From NCBI GenBank assembly GCA_902806565.1, contig CADCXA010000055.1:1488001-1552000 (forward strand): DNA of 64,000 bases, in the 5' to 3' direction. Source of the stretch: Hypoxylon rubiginosum (taxonomy: Eukaryota; Ascomycota; Sordariomycetes; Xylariales; Hypoxylaceae). Under the pieces are notes generated by a model. It did no database searches. It was not told the origin of the DNA and saw only the letters and a list, made by a program, of their open reading frames with translations. This document shows positions 25,350 through 37,067 of the stretch, piece by piece (the first letter of the stretch is position 1; the number at the start of each line of letters is the position of its first letter). A program made the translations under genes and the position numbers.

Positions 25350-25687
25350 AGATGAGTGCAATCTTTCAACTGTCTGCCTGCTTGCTACAGCTAGCAACCT
25401 TCAAGGCCGGACGTTCGGGTGAGAATGCCTATGCCAAGTTCAGTTGAGCCTCATCCAATAAGTCTACTTCGGCATTTAGTCTCCGGGTATACTCGGCGCG
25501 ATTTCCGCCCCAGTCCCGGACGCATCCGCGCAATTGCCCTTATCGCACCAATCAATGTGCTACACGCGGAACCTCATATATGCTTCCATCCAGTCATCGT
25601 CCTCATCTCCCTGGCACCAATCATTCTATATCTAACGTATGTTGGTGTGGGTTCCACGACATGCTCGGTTGATCTTTTATGCTACCT
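25350..25687. other. Intergenic, kinase to sulfotransferase-like gene
   Basis: 3' flanks of two convergent genes; nothing else seen. Confidence 0.5.
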
Positions 25688-26755
25688 TCAGAGAGACAAC
25701 CTCCCCTTCCTCAGATACCAGAAGCCCACGGCGATAACGGGTGCTATAATGGACGTCGTACTGATTAGCCCCTTCATGAACGCCCTTTGTAACTTGGGCC
25801 CTGTGATCTCATGGAACTCTTCGGGCGTGTTCAGCGAAGGCCACTTAACATCGGGAATGGGGACGCCCAAGTAAGGGCATATCTCGTCCCATCCGAATCC
25901 GTCCTCGAGCTTGCACACCTTCAGCCGCTCCGGGGGAACGAGCCGCTTCACTTCGGCGATGCTATTTCCGACGTCAGCGGGCTGGATCACAATATAAAAA
26001 CACGACACATCGACGCACTAAGTCTTGTAGTTCTCGGCCAGCTGCTTCTGCCCTTCCGGCGTTAGCTCGTAACCGTTGGTATAATAACGCTGCACTGTAG
26101 TCCCCATAAAAGACATGCTGGAGGCGAAGCTGTCGAAGTACTTGAATATGACCATGGGAAATCTACGGAATGACGTCGTGATTCTGCCGATGGTATTGAC
26201 AAACGACTTGGCCCACTTGTTGGGGTCTCGCTCCGTCAAGAGGAACTTGGCGTCCGGGTACGCTTTCAGCGTCGAGTGTAGCATGAAGAAGGGCATCTCT
26301 ATTATGACCTGTTCTCCCGCGGGCATTGTAAGTTTTGGTTTAGGTATATGCGAACAGGATAGGACTTACATCATAGTCGGCGAACCACTTATCGAACTCT
26401 TCGCGGCCATCTTTAAGTCTTGTCAGCCCTTGGTTTCTTTCATAACTTATGGATACCTAGGCAGTCACTTACACGGCTTGCCCTTGTGAAACATCTCGGC
26501 CACGAGTCCATCGTTCAAGATTTGTACCGCCGTCGAGCCGGTCTTCAACACCTCGGCCATGTGGTAAGGCTTGAAGCCCAGCATCTTCAGCGCTAGATAG
26601 AGGCCATGCGTGCCGGTTCTGCAAGTAATTAGACAGCTTGTTCGCGGATCTTCAACCTTACTTAGTTAGATTTCTCACCTAGGCGCGCTTAGCACTATCA
26701 GCTTCTTCGGCGTGACATGTGCCGGCGTTGGGATCGCGTCGATGGCGCGAGACAT
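25688..26755 (-). CDS. Fungal sulfotransferase-like protein (Sulfotransfer_4 type), 5 exons
   Basis: Exons on the minus strand are 26755-26679, 26618-26473, 26410-26370, 26308-26019 and 25961-25688, giving 275 residues. Each join keeps the frame and restores family sequence. The 5'-phosphosulfate-binding-type loop is LIVLSAPRTGTHGLYLAL, split by intron 1. The 3'-phosphate motif region is LLTERDPNKWAKSF. The C-terminal half has RLVPPERL, KLEDGFGWDEICPYLGVP and FPR-like spacing, and the protein ends in a hydrophobic helix (STTSIIAPVIAVGFWYL) that may anchor it in a membrane. These proteins are common in ascomycetes, often next to secondary-metabolism genes, and are mostly uncharacterised; transfer of sulfate from PAPS is the family expectation. 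The substrate is unknown. Confidence 0.85.
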
Positions 26756-28759
26756 GGCTGCTGCTAAATCGTGTATCTCTCTCGAATGAAGAACAATTCC
26801 TTAGATGGCGTGCTATTGCGTGCTCGATAGCAGGCAGGGTGTCGCCTACTGACTATATAAAGGACCTTTCCCTCCATCGTTCAACGGCTACCGGTTCTCG
26901 GTCCTCCACACTTTTTCTTCTCGAAGGAGCAACTCTACGAGGGTAATTTCACGGCGATGGAACCATTCGCTAGCTCGCTCTCAAAGTCTTTACCGATGTC
27001 CGAGCTCCAGGGAGCTTTTATGGGATGAATTTTGAGCTCGTTTCGAGGGTGCTTGTCTTGACCCTGCATATTTGATGCGTCAACAAGCTGTCTTGGCTAC
27101 AAGTGCGCAAGGGTCGGCATGAAGGACATTAGTGGGTGTCTTCCCACATCGGACAGCATCCAAACCCGAACCCGCGAGCCGCCTGGACTGGGCCCCTTGG
27201 ACTTGAGGTCGAAAATGGAACCCTACTGGTCGAGGAACGGTCGATGATTGGCGCCGTCGTTCGGCACCCAGACGTTAGTGGTTTCTGCGTTAGCAGACGG
27301 GATGCTCTTACTACGCAGCCGTGCTACTCATCTAGGCCTCGATTCAAAGAACTTCTCATCTGCAAGTAATCGACGAGGATGGGATGGGAACGCCGTATTC
27401 GGAAGCCAGAGTGTGTCGATACCAGGTCAGAATCCCTGAGAAACTCGCTGAGAATCCCCCACACACCGCCATGAGGATCGAACCAAGACGTCCAAGCGTC
27501 GGGAGACGGCCACGAAGCCCAGTCTCGAACGGTAGTTGCGATGCTACTCTGCGCTTCAAATCGAGATGATGTAGTGTATTATGTGGATACTGCGTCAGGT
27601 ATTCAAAGGCGGTCTTAGCAATCGATTGGAAATTGCGTCCCGAAAGCGGCCTTGCGGTCGATTATTTAGCTGACGATATGGGCCAGGGATGGCCACCGGA
27701 TCCCGCCCGACAGCCGGATAGCCGCAGCGGCCTTCGTCTTTGCCGGCCGGACTGCATGAACCCCGGTCCTACCGCCCCGAACATTTTTTTGGTTAGCTAG
27801 CTAGCTAAAAGCTCACGCGTTCTGCTCAGGAAGCTATTGCTACTAGGGTGTATGACATATTTTCACATCTACCGGTGCGTAGAATGTCGCGGGTTGTACC
27901 ATCCACCATACTGTTCGTATCGAGATCTTACACGATGCGGCGCGGCAATTAAAGAATACAACGAGAGTCGTGTTGTGTTTCCCAAGCAAAGACAGTGATC
28001 ACGATGAATTAGGTGTTCTAGACCACGTATGTCACGCATATGATCACCCATAGAGTACCGGTATGTAGCGACTATACCGTCCGAACATTGTAACTCCATT
28101 ACGGTAGTATTGGTCCACCCATAGCCAAGCGGATTTCGTGGACTTTTCCGGGGTATTGAGAAAGAAGTCGCCTGCCGCGGCGCGCTAGGAGGCATCCTGG
28201 ACTCAGCCCTCACCGGTGCAGAACGTTGAGGGTCTGTGTTACCTTGCAATAGCAAGAAAGCTGCTAAGAGAGTCACTCTCCCTCTCATATGTCCACTTTT
28301 TTTTCTCTATAGAGAGGTTAGTCTAAGTACCCCGAAACGATGTTGATTTTCATGGTCTAGATAAAGTTATCAGATCGGAGCCGCAATAAATCTTTGACAT
28401 GTGAAGAACTAGGTAGCTTAGGACATAGTGGAATAGCTTAAATGGTCCAGAAACAACATGATTGCAGGGATCTCGATGAAGTGTCTTCCCATGTTGTACG
28501 CACCCACATATAACAACCTCGCAAGTTATCCTAAGTATCTTAGCGAACCCCTATTTCGGACAGGTTGAATATTGGCAGACCAGCGAATTTGGTTTAACAT
28601 ATTGAAACGAGAGCCATATCTCGTAAATCTATCACGCTAATGCATTCTACACCTAGACACCACGCGTCCCGTCTTGTACAGTAAACAATTACACCCTCCG
28701 AACTAATATGCCCGCACATGTTCAGGAGAGAATGGAAAGTAGGCTGTTTAGAAGCCGTG
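26756..28759. other. 2-kb gene-poor region
   Basis: No gene I can support. A minus-strand ORF at 27869-28288 (139 codons) begins with a hydrophobic stretch but has no domain, repeats or intron evidence and is probably chance. The composition is ordinary and not RIP-like. There is a short GCTA repeat near 27796-27807. Confidence 0.5.
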
Positions 28760-29877
28760 CTACCACGAAGTGTGCCCGCCGTCTATTATGAGATTCGTCC
28801 CAGTCATAAAGCTACTCGCGTTGCTGAGGAGGAACAGCGCGGCCCCCTTGAACTCGGTCGTCTCCGCCAGCCGGCCCATCATGTTCTCGCCCTCCCACTT
28901 GGCCCGGAGGCCCGGCACCTCCTCGAAGTTCTTCCGCACCATCGGCGTCAGGATGTGGCCCGGGCTGATGCAGTTGACGCGTATGCCCCCCGTCCCGTCC
29001 CGCTGGATGGGGCTCCACTCCATCGACAGGTTGCGCGCCAGCTGGATCAGCGCCGCCTTGGACGAGTTGTAGACCGGCGACAGCAGGCCCTTGTTCGCGA
29101 CGCTCCCGCTCATGCTCGCGATCAGGCATATGCTGCCGCGGCACCTGTACTTCATCATCTGCCGCGCCGACGCCGTCGCCGTCATCAGCACGCCCGTGAA
29201 GTTGACGGCGAGCATCCTGGCCGTGTCCTCGGGCTCGTACTCGACCGCCGGCGTCACCTGCTGGATGCCCGCCGCGGCGACGACCCCGTCGAGACGCCCG
29301 TTGTCGTCCGCGATTTCCGTTATCGTCTTGTCGAGGTCCCTGGTATCCAAGACGTCCTGCTTGCGATAATGCAGCGATCCTCCCCACTCGGGGACCACTC
29401 TCTTCCTCGCCTCCGCGAAATGCTCATCCGGCTCACTTTCGCGGTCTAAGCAGTACACTAGCTATAGTGTTAGTAAGGAGAAGAAGGGAATCTGACGCAA
29501 TTGCTTGCTTTATTTCAACGAATTCGTGAGGGTGAAGTGTCACCTTTTCCGCCGGCTTCGACGAGGCCCTCGGCCAGTGCAAGGCCTAAACCCTGCGCGG
29601 CGCCCGTCACGATAAAGACTTTGCCCTTGAGGTCAAAGTCGGCGAGCCGCTTTTGACCAACGTTCACGTCAGCGTTGGGTGCTAGCTCATTTGCAGGGTT
29701 TTCCCGCGGGTCTGGATTGGTAGGCTTCGTAAGTAGCATCGGTGAAGAATGTATTGGTCTGTGGTGTGAAGGACCGACGAAGGTGGCCGCCCGTAAAGGA
29801 CGATGTACGCAGGGGTGTGATCGCAAACTCGGGCGGCAGCGGACGAAGGTCCGGGCTAATCTAGGACTAACAGACAT
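28760..29877 (-). CDS. Short-chain dehydrogenase, polyol-dehydrogenase-like, possibly mitochondrial
   Basis: Exon 1 is 29877-29544 and exon 2 29457-28760; the donor GTGACA and acceptor CTAG were chosen because only this join keeps the frame (EAGGK-VYCLDRE). The product is 343 residues. The first ~50 are Arg/Ser/Pro-rich without acids, like a mitochondrial presequence. SDR motifs: GKVFIVTGAAQGLGLALAE (cofactor turn), VAAAGIQ (NNAG position), SICLIASMSGS with catalytic Ser, VYNSSKAALIQ (YxxxK) and VNCISPGHILTPM. It resembles D-arabinitol/xylulose/sorbose-type SDRs, so NAD(P)-linked oxidation or reduction of a sugar alcohol is likely. The exact substrate is unknown. Confidence 0.88.
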
Positions 29878-30532
29878 TGTGAACTATTTATGTGGGTGGT
29901 GTCGGCTGTCACAGACAAGACTTGGAGTGAAGGAGAAACTTGATGTGTGCAAACGAGCTTACAAGTTAGAGTCGATATAAACATAGGAGAAAGATGCAAG
30001 ATAAGAAGTTCATGTAAGCCCCTGGTAGATTGGCGTGGAAATTTAATGTATGAATTTCGTCATACGATACTTCTCGAAAATTGCAGCGGAATCCTGCTTA
30101 GCTTTTGAACATGAAATGCGACCAACTCATCTGCGGGATAGCAAACGAAACGAATCGGCTCACCTTGCCTTACTTCACCTTTTGAATCAAACACCAAATC
30201 ATGGCAAAGTCATTTTATCGCGTATCTTGTCACCGCCTCTGTCCACAAATAATGTCAAGCTTATGTTACTATTTACGTCAGAAAAGCGGGGTGGAGAGCA
30301 TGCTGTCTTTGAGTATGACGTAGGTATATCGCGAAAATAGGGGTCTCGAATGCAAATCCAATCGGTGCCGAGATCCGGGAAAATGCAATTTAATTGATCC
30401 CGATTACTCGGAAGACCGAATATACTACTGTATTTTCAGGTTCTCGGTGGAAATAGAATTATCACTTATCTGCAATGCCTCCCTTTCAAATTTCAATCTT
30501 GTTAAAACAAGTCAAAAAAATTGCAAAAGCTC
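29878..30532. other. Upstream region of the SDR
   Basis: Contains the SDR promoter. Small ORFs at 30050-30340 and 30447 onward look random. No other feature before the palindrome cluster. Confidence 0.5.
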
Positions 30533-30681
30533 AGCCAGGTTCGAGCCCCGGCGGGGCTCGAACCTGGCTTACGAAAATCCTCGGGAGGATTTTACTGAGG
30601 GGCGCGGGGCGGGGCCGGGTTCTCATACTCTAACCATTAGGCCATTGGGCCACTTGGCCCACGGTGGCCTAGTGGTTAGAG
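30533..30681. repeat. Cluster of three palindromes with tRNA A-box and B-box-like sequences
   Basis: Three hairpins stand side by side. (1) Arms 30533-30549 and 30553-30569 are perfect 17-bp inverted copies containing GGTTCGAGCCCC, which fits the pol III B box (GGTTCGANNCC), here present on both strands. (2) 30574-30593 is AAAATCCTC / GAGGATTTT around GG. (3) Arms 30628-30644 and 30665-30681 match at 16 of 17 positions and contain TGGCCTAGTGGTTAGAG, close to the A box/D-arm of a tRNA, again once per strand. On the minus strand the order A box, then B box ~80 nt later, then T-runs would suit a pol III unit with an intron or a tRNA-derived SINE, but no full cloverleaf closes. It may be a rearranged tRNA relic or a foldback element. 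Confidence 0.6.
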
Positions 30682-31617
30682 GAGCTTCCGGCCGATGGAA
30701 AGTGCTCTGTTGCTATGGAATATATAGCTGCGTGACCCGTCCTTCGGCCGGGGGACTATCACAAGCTTCCTTTACACCACAAATAAGTCTGAGCTTCAAA
30801 GGCTCTGATTAGCTAGCCACACCTCAGCGCAGTATTTGATTGGTTGGTGGAATTGTGGTGGTATTAATTAATGAAATAAAGAGAAGTTGATTTTGTTCCA
30901 TCGAAACCAAGCGAATGTTACACATCTGTACTGAGCCGACGCTTTTCCGCATTGTAGCTGTGCAGCGTGTTTACCTTGTATGTGGCAGGTACTCAGTGTA
31001 GGGAAGTGCAATTTGAGTTCTCACGTCAGATAGACCCGATATAGTCTAGAAGAGAGCGAGGAGACTGTTAAGTATGGTGCCAAGGGAAAGGGGTAAGAAT
31101 ATAGCGGACCTTTTGATATCAGCTGCATAACCCCAAAGTGAGATAAAGGTGAAATAGTGAATAGGGGTAGGTCGCACGCAAGCAGTAGAAAACATTCAAG
31201 CGTTTAAACTTTGGAAAAACAGGATCGAGTTGGCTTAAGCTGATGCTGTTTCCTGGAAGCCTACCTAATTGAGAACGAGGGAATTGCTAAGAGTATAAGT
31301 TGATGAAGTCATGTAATTAGGCCGGCAGCTGATGCCAAGTCCCAGCTGCACTGAGAGGTAGGTATATATATATGATCGGCGCCATGGAGCCATCGTTAAT
31401 GAACTAAGTGATACAGGAGGTTCTAACAGCTAAAATGGGAGTGCGCATTTCTAGATGGCTAATTGGGTATTTCTTAGCACATAACGGACGCCGTCTCCAA
31501 CTTGCTACTGCGTTCTGACTTGGTGGATGGTAGGGTGTGATTATGTCGAAAAGCGAAGGAAATAAATAGGGGGTTTCTCGACTACGACCTTCGAAGTATG
31601 TATGTCTCTGTTGAACC
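30682..31617. other. Intergenic, palindrome cluster to dioxygenase
   Basis: No gene supported; ordinary composition. Confidence 0.5.
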
Positions 31618-32523
31618 TTACGCCGCCGCAACCTCCCCAAACCGATACTGCGCCCAACTCAAACTTCCCTCGGGTAGGGTCCATAGCCGTTCGCCGACAT
31701 CCGAGCCCGCAGCCCCTGCGGCGATATAAATTGGAAGAATATGCTCCAAGGTCGGATGCGCCTGCCTGGCATCGCTGTGCCTCAGTAACGCTGTCATCTT
31801 TGCCTGGCGTTCCTCTGGCTTCGCGGTGGCAGCATCTTTCAGAGCCTCGTCGAAGCTGAAGACGTAACTAGACGAAAACTATCAGCATGTAAACGATCCA
31901 TATGCCATTGCTAACATGATTTACTTACGGCATGGTCTGGCCGGTTCCCCTTATTGCCCGGAAATCGCGAAGATTGTGAGCAGCCATCCCCGCGCCGATG
32001 ATTAGGACGCCTTCGTCTCGCAGGCTTTCCAGCGCGTGGCCTAGGCGGTAGTGTTGGTCCGGATCCTCGCTGCTGAACAGCGAAACCTGCACGATCGGTA
32101 CGCCCAGCGGGTTCTTCTTAGGATCAAAGGCTGTCCACGCACTACGTCAGCCACCGGCGCATACAGATACAGGAGAGTTATTACTCACCAACAATGAAAC
32201 CCGTCCAGACGCCGTGGTCCAAGCCTCGTTGGACTTTCTCGACTTCAATGCCTGCACCCGCTAGCTTCTCAATAACCTTGTTGGCAACCTCGGGGCTTCC
32301 CCTGTTAGGGTACTTGTATTCATAGTAATGTGGCGGAAAGCCGTAAAAGTCATAAATTAGATCCGTCTGCTGGGCGACATTGATCTGAATCCTACTGGGG
32401 CCGCTCTGCCAGTGGGCTGAAAAGACGACGACGGCCTTGGGCTTAACTTTAGTCGTGATCTCCCGCCCGATTGCAGTCAGTTGGGAGTAAGCGGGGTGGT
32501 CCAGGTTCTCCATAAAGTTGGGG

Positions 32524-32531
32524 CCGCCGAT
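32524..32531. repeat. Target-site duplication, left copy (CCGCCGAT)
   Basis: Eight bases identical to 36826-36833 and directly next to the CAG end of the transposon; both copies fall in the same codon frame of the dioxygenase. Confidence 0.9.
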
Positions 32532-35500
32532 CAGCAGTTGAATCAAATCAATCATATAATTAGTTTAATTAACAATTAACTTGGTACAAACCAGTAAATT
32601 AGGAAATTTTGGAAATTTAATCAGCCCAATTAAAAATTTTTTTTAATTAATTGCGCAATAAGTTAAAAAAAGCCACAGCGGACCCACTTATTACCTAATT
32701 CAGTATAAATATTATAAGTTTTAAAACTAATATATTATATAACTTTTATTTTATTTTTTATATAATTAATAACTTAATAAAATAAAAACGTTTAATTAAA
32801 TATTATATTTAAAAAACCTAAAAAATAAAATAATTAATATATATTAAATTTTAATTTTTATTTAATTTATTTATATATTATATATTATTTAAATATTTTA
32901 AACACGTTATTTAAATATTAAAAACACGTTTATTATATATATAACCTTTAAATTTATTTAAATATTTAATAATATAATTAATAAAAATTACTATATATTA
33001 ATCTTTTTTATAATTTTATATAAATTTTAATTATTTATAAAATTTTATAATAATTAACGTTTTTTTTTAATTTAATAATAATTAAACTTTATTATAATAT
33101 ATAACTATTTAATAGTAAATATTTAATTAAAAAGTTATATTTTTAAAAAATATTATATAATAAATTTTATTATATATTATTATTAAAAAATATAAATATA
33201 TTATAAACATTTAATTTTAAATAAACGTAAACTTAAATATTTTTAATTATAAAAATTATTTTATTTTTATTATAAATAAAATTAATAAAAATAAAAACAT
33301 TTAATTAAAAAAAAAAAGTAAAATATAATTTTATTATTATTATAATAAATAAAATAAAATTAAAATATTTTAAAACATTTTAATTTTAATTATATAAACT
33401 TATTTTATAGTTAAATTTTAAACTAGTTATAATATAACTTTATTAAATAAAAATAATAAATATTTAAATATTAAAAATATTAACTTATAATTAAATTTAA
33501 AAATTAAAAAGTAATTATAAAATTAAATAAAATGTTATTTTATATTATATATAATTATAAACTTTAAAAAACTTTTAATTTAAACTATTAATATTTATAA
33601 TATCTTTTTTAATATAATAATTAAAATTAAAATTAAAAGATTATTTATTTTTTTTAACGTTTAATTAATTAAAAATCTATTTTTAAACTTAAATAATATA
33701 GTTAATAACTAATTAATTAAAACTTTTAAATTAAGTTATATAATTATTATTTAATAATTTTATTAACATGTTATTTTAAAAATTTATTTATTTTTTAATA
33801 TATAAATATCTTTTAATAAAAAAGTAATAATAATAATAATAACTTATTATATTAATAAAAAATAATAATAATAAACGTATTTAATTATTTTAAAATATAT
33901 TATAAAAAATTATATAAATAAAAATATAATAGTTTATTTAATTAAAATTATTAAATTATATAATATTAAAAATAAACTTAATAATTTTACGTTAAATAAT
34001 ATTAATAATTAATAAATATTTAATATTTTAAATATAATATTATTAATTTATTATAATTAATAATAAAACTTTTAAAAGTTTATTTTATTATTTTAATTTA
34101 AATTTTAATAACTTTAAATTAATTATTAAAAATTATTAAATTTATTATTATAATTATATATTAAACATTATAATATTTTTTTTTATATAAATTAAAAAAG
34201 ATATTAACTAAGTTATCGTGATATTAACTATTAAAAAAACTTATTATATATTAAAATTTATTTATAAAACCTTATAATAATAGTTAGTATTTTATAAATT
34301 TATTAAATTAAATTATTTAATTAATAATAATATAAATATATATATTTTTATTTTTAAAAATATCGTTAAATTTATTAATAATATTAATTTTAATAAGTTT
34401 ATTATATTTATAAAAAATATTATTTTGAATAAGTTATTAAAATCCATTTAAAATAAATAAGATTTAAAAAAAAATATTCTAAAAATATAAAATAAAAAAA
34501 TAATAAAAATATATAATAATATTAAATAAAATTTTATATTTATTAAAGTTAATAACTTTTTAATTTTTAAAAAAACTATAAATAACTTTTATTATAAATA
34601 TTATTATATAAAAAATATTAATTTAAAAATCTTAAATAATTATAAAATAATAATTAAGGATTAAATATATTTTAAAAAAATATATAATATATTTTAATTA
34701 TTTAAATCCGTTATATTATAATATAAAAATAACAACGTTAAAATTTAAAATATAATAATTTTAATATAAAAAATTAAAAAATATTTTTATAAATATTTAG
34801 TTAAATATAATATATTTAAAAAAAATATTAACAATAAAATATTTTTATTAATCTTTAATTTATTAATTAATATTTACTAATTAATTATAAATTAATCCTA
34901 AAAATTATTACTTATAATAAATAATTTAACCGTAATTTTAACCTTATTTTTAAACGTTAAAATAATAAGTAAACTTAAAGATAAGGAAACTTATTAAATA
35001 AGGATTTAAAGTTAAATATTATTTTTATATTTATAAATAATAATATATAATTAATAAAAATAAAGTAAATATTATAAACCTTAGTTTTAAAATAATAATA
35101 AAAATAAAAACAAAGTTAATAAAAATTTATAAAAAAATATAAAAATATTATATAAAATTTAATAAAACTTTAATATATTAACTAGTTATAATATTACACC
35201 CAGTTAAAAAATTAAAATATTTTTATATAAATAATTAAAAATTAACTAAAAAAATTAAAAAAATATTATAAAATAAGTAAAAATAATATACCGATTTATT
35301 TATAATAAATATCTTTAATATAACCTATTAATTAAAAGTTAAAAAAAATTAATTAAATTTTATAAAACTTTAATTAAAATTAATATTTAATATATATAAT
35401 TTAAATAATAATAATAATAAAAGTAATAAGCTTAATAAATATCTTATAATATAATAAACTAAATATTTAAAAATATTAAATAGTTTATTTAAATAATAAT

Positions 35501-36825
35501 AAAAAAAATTAAACCGATTTTTAAAACTTTATTAATTAGTTTTTAATATCTTGTTAATTTTAATAATATTAATTAAATATAAATATATATTTAATTAATA
35601 TAAATTAATAATTATATTATAATATAATAACTTAAAAATATTAATATTAAAAATATTATAATATATAAAAAACTAATATAAAAATAATATAATAAAATTT
35701 TAAAAAATAATAAATAAAATAAAAACTATAATAATAAATTTAAAACTAAAATTAAAATTAAATTTAAACTTAAAATTAAACTTAAATTTAAACTTAAATT
35801 TAAATTTATTAATAAAATTAATAATAATTTTATATAAAATAAATATTAATAATAATTATATAATAATAAATTAAAATAATAATATATAATAAAAAAGAAT
35901 TTTAAAATAACAAAGTTTATAATAATTTATAGTGTTTTAAATAAATAAGTAAATTAATAAAAGGAAAAAAAAAAAGTAAAATTAAATATAAAGTTTAAAA
36001 ATAAAAAATCTTATTTTTATAAATAAATATAATAATAATTTATTTATAAGTTAATAATAATACTATAAATTATTAAGCTTAAAATAAAAACGTGTAATAA
36101 AAATATAACTTATTAATTAAATTATTAAATTTAAAAAAAAATTATATAATATAATATAACTTATTAAATAAATTATTAAACTTAAAAAAAAATTATATAA
36201 TAAAATATAATTTATTAAATAAACTATTAAATTTAAAAAAAAATTACATAGTAAAATATAACTTATTAATTAAATTATTAAATTAAAAAAAAAAACATAT
36301 AATAAAAAATAAATTATTTAATTTAAAATTATAATAAAATTAATAATAAAAATATTTATAATAATTTTTAATATTATAATTAAATTATATATAATAAAAA
36401 AACATATAATTTAATAAATAAAAAATATATTAAATTATTTTATAAAAAATATATTATAAAAATTTTATATATAAATATATATAAATATATATATAATAAA
36501 TATATAAAAGTATAATAAAAAATAATTTTTAAATAATAAAACTTATAATAATTCTTAATGTTTTAATAAATATAAAAAAAAAAAATATAAAAAATAAAGT
36601 TAAAAATTTAATTAAATATCCAGTAAAACTCTTAATATTGCAGGCCCGGGCCAATATATACCCGAAATATAAGTCCTGGGAAGCCACCTTATTGGTCGGA
36701 TATATTAAACTAGTTATAAATACCTTTAATCAATTATATATTATTCATATAATATATTTGATTTGACTCTATTCAATCCAAATAAAGGTCTTTTGATTGA
36801 CTTGATTGAATTGATTCAACCGCTG
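32532..36825. mobile_element. hAT-like DNA transposon, RIP-degraded, 4,294 bp
   Basis: Both ends are clear. The left end starts CAGCAGTTGAATCAAATC and the right end read on the minus strand starts CAGCGGTTGAATCAATTC; over 24 bp they differ at three positions. Each end abuts the same 8 bases (CCGCCGAT). An 8-bp duplication and CAG-starting inverted ends define the hAT superfamily. The interior is almost all A+T and has no ORF, as after heavy RIP, while the outer ~100 bp at each end keep normal composition. The plus strand is A-rich, opposite to the first AT block, so the lost transposase was probably on the plus strand. It sits in exon 1 of the dioxygenase gene. Confidence 0.88.
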
Positions 36826-36833
36826 CCGCCGAT
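36826..36833. repeat. Target-site duplication, right copy (CCGCCGAT)
   Basis: Partner of 32524-32531. No mismatch between copies, which argues for an insertion that is not ancient. Confidence 0.9.
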
Positions 36834-37067
36834 ACCGAGGAAGTAGACCGGGGCCCGTGGAGGGCTACTTGTGTGAGAGGAATCAGACATGGTGCTGTTG
36901 GCTTGCGAGGCCGACTGTAAGCCGGTAACTCGCCAGACGCCGCTCGTGGATGACCGAGCAATGGGGTAAAGAAGTGGGATGGACAAGCTCACAATAAAGA
37001 CAACAAAATAGATGTACTTAGATCGGTTCGCGAATCGGTTGAGTGGCACCGCCGAGGATATGGACAT

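Larger units (their letters stand above)
31618..37067 (-). pseudogene. DODA/LigB-type extradiol ring-cleavage dioxygenase, split by a transposon
   Basis: Exon 1 is cut in two: its 5' part lies at 37067 (or 36890)-36826, its 3' part at 32531-32189. Exons 32130-31929 and 31867-31618 follow. Without the insertion and one target duplication the frame runs on without stops: about 283 residues from the ATG at 36890, or 342 from 37067. The longer start adds a hydrophobic helix (YIYFVVFIVSLSIPLLYPI). Family motifs: RAPVYFLGIGG / PNFMENLDHPAY, KPKAVVVFSAHWQ, DFYGFPPHYY, RGLDHGVW, VPIVQVSLF, GVLIIGAGMAAHNLRDF. The enzymes open catechol rings such as DOPA with a metal bound by His. The position expected to be SHGG reads GIGG on both sides. 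The left fragment alone would be a 272-residue protein from an ATG inside the transposon, unlikely to work. Confidence 0.85.

Noticed and set aside
27869..28288. 139-codon minus-strand ORF with hydrophobic start as a secreted protein gene
   Set aside because: No domain, no clear signal-peptide cleavage context and no promoter or intron support; likely chance.
30655..30730. A tRNA gene on the plus strand starting near GGTGGCCTAGTGGTTAGAG
   Set aside because: Only the A-box/D-arm half is present; no B box or acceptor pairing follows within 100 bases, so no cloverleaf forms.
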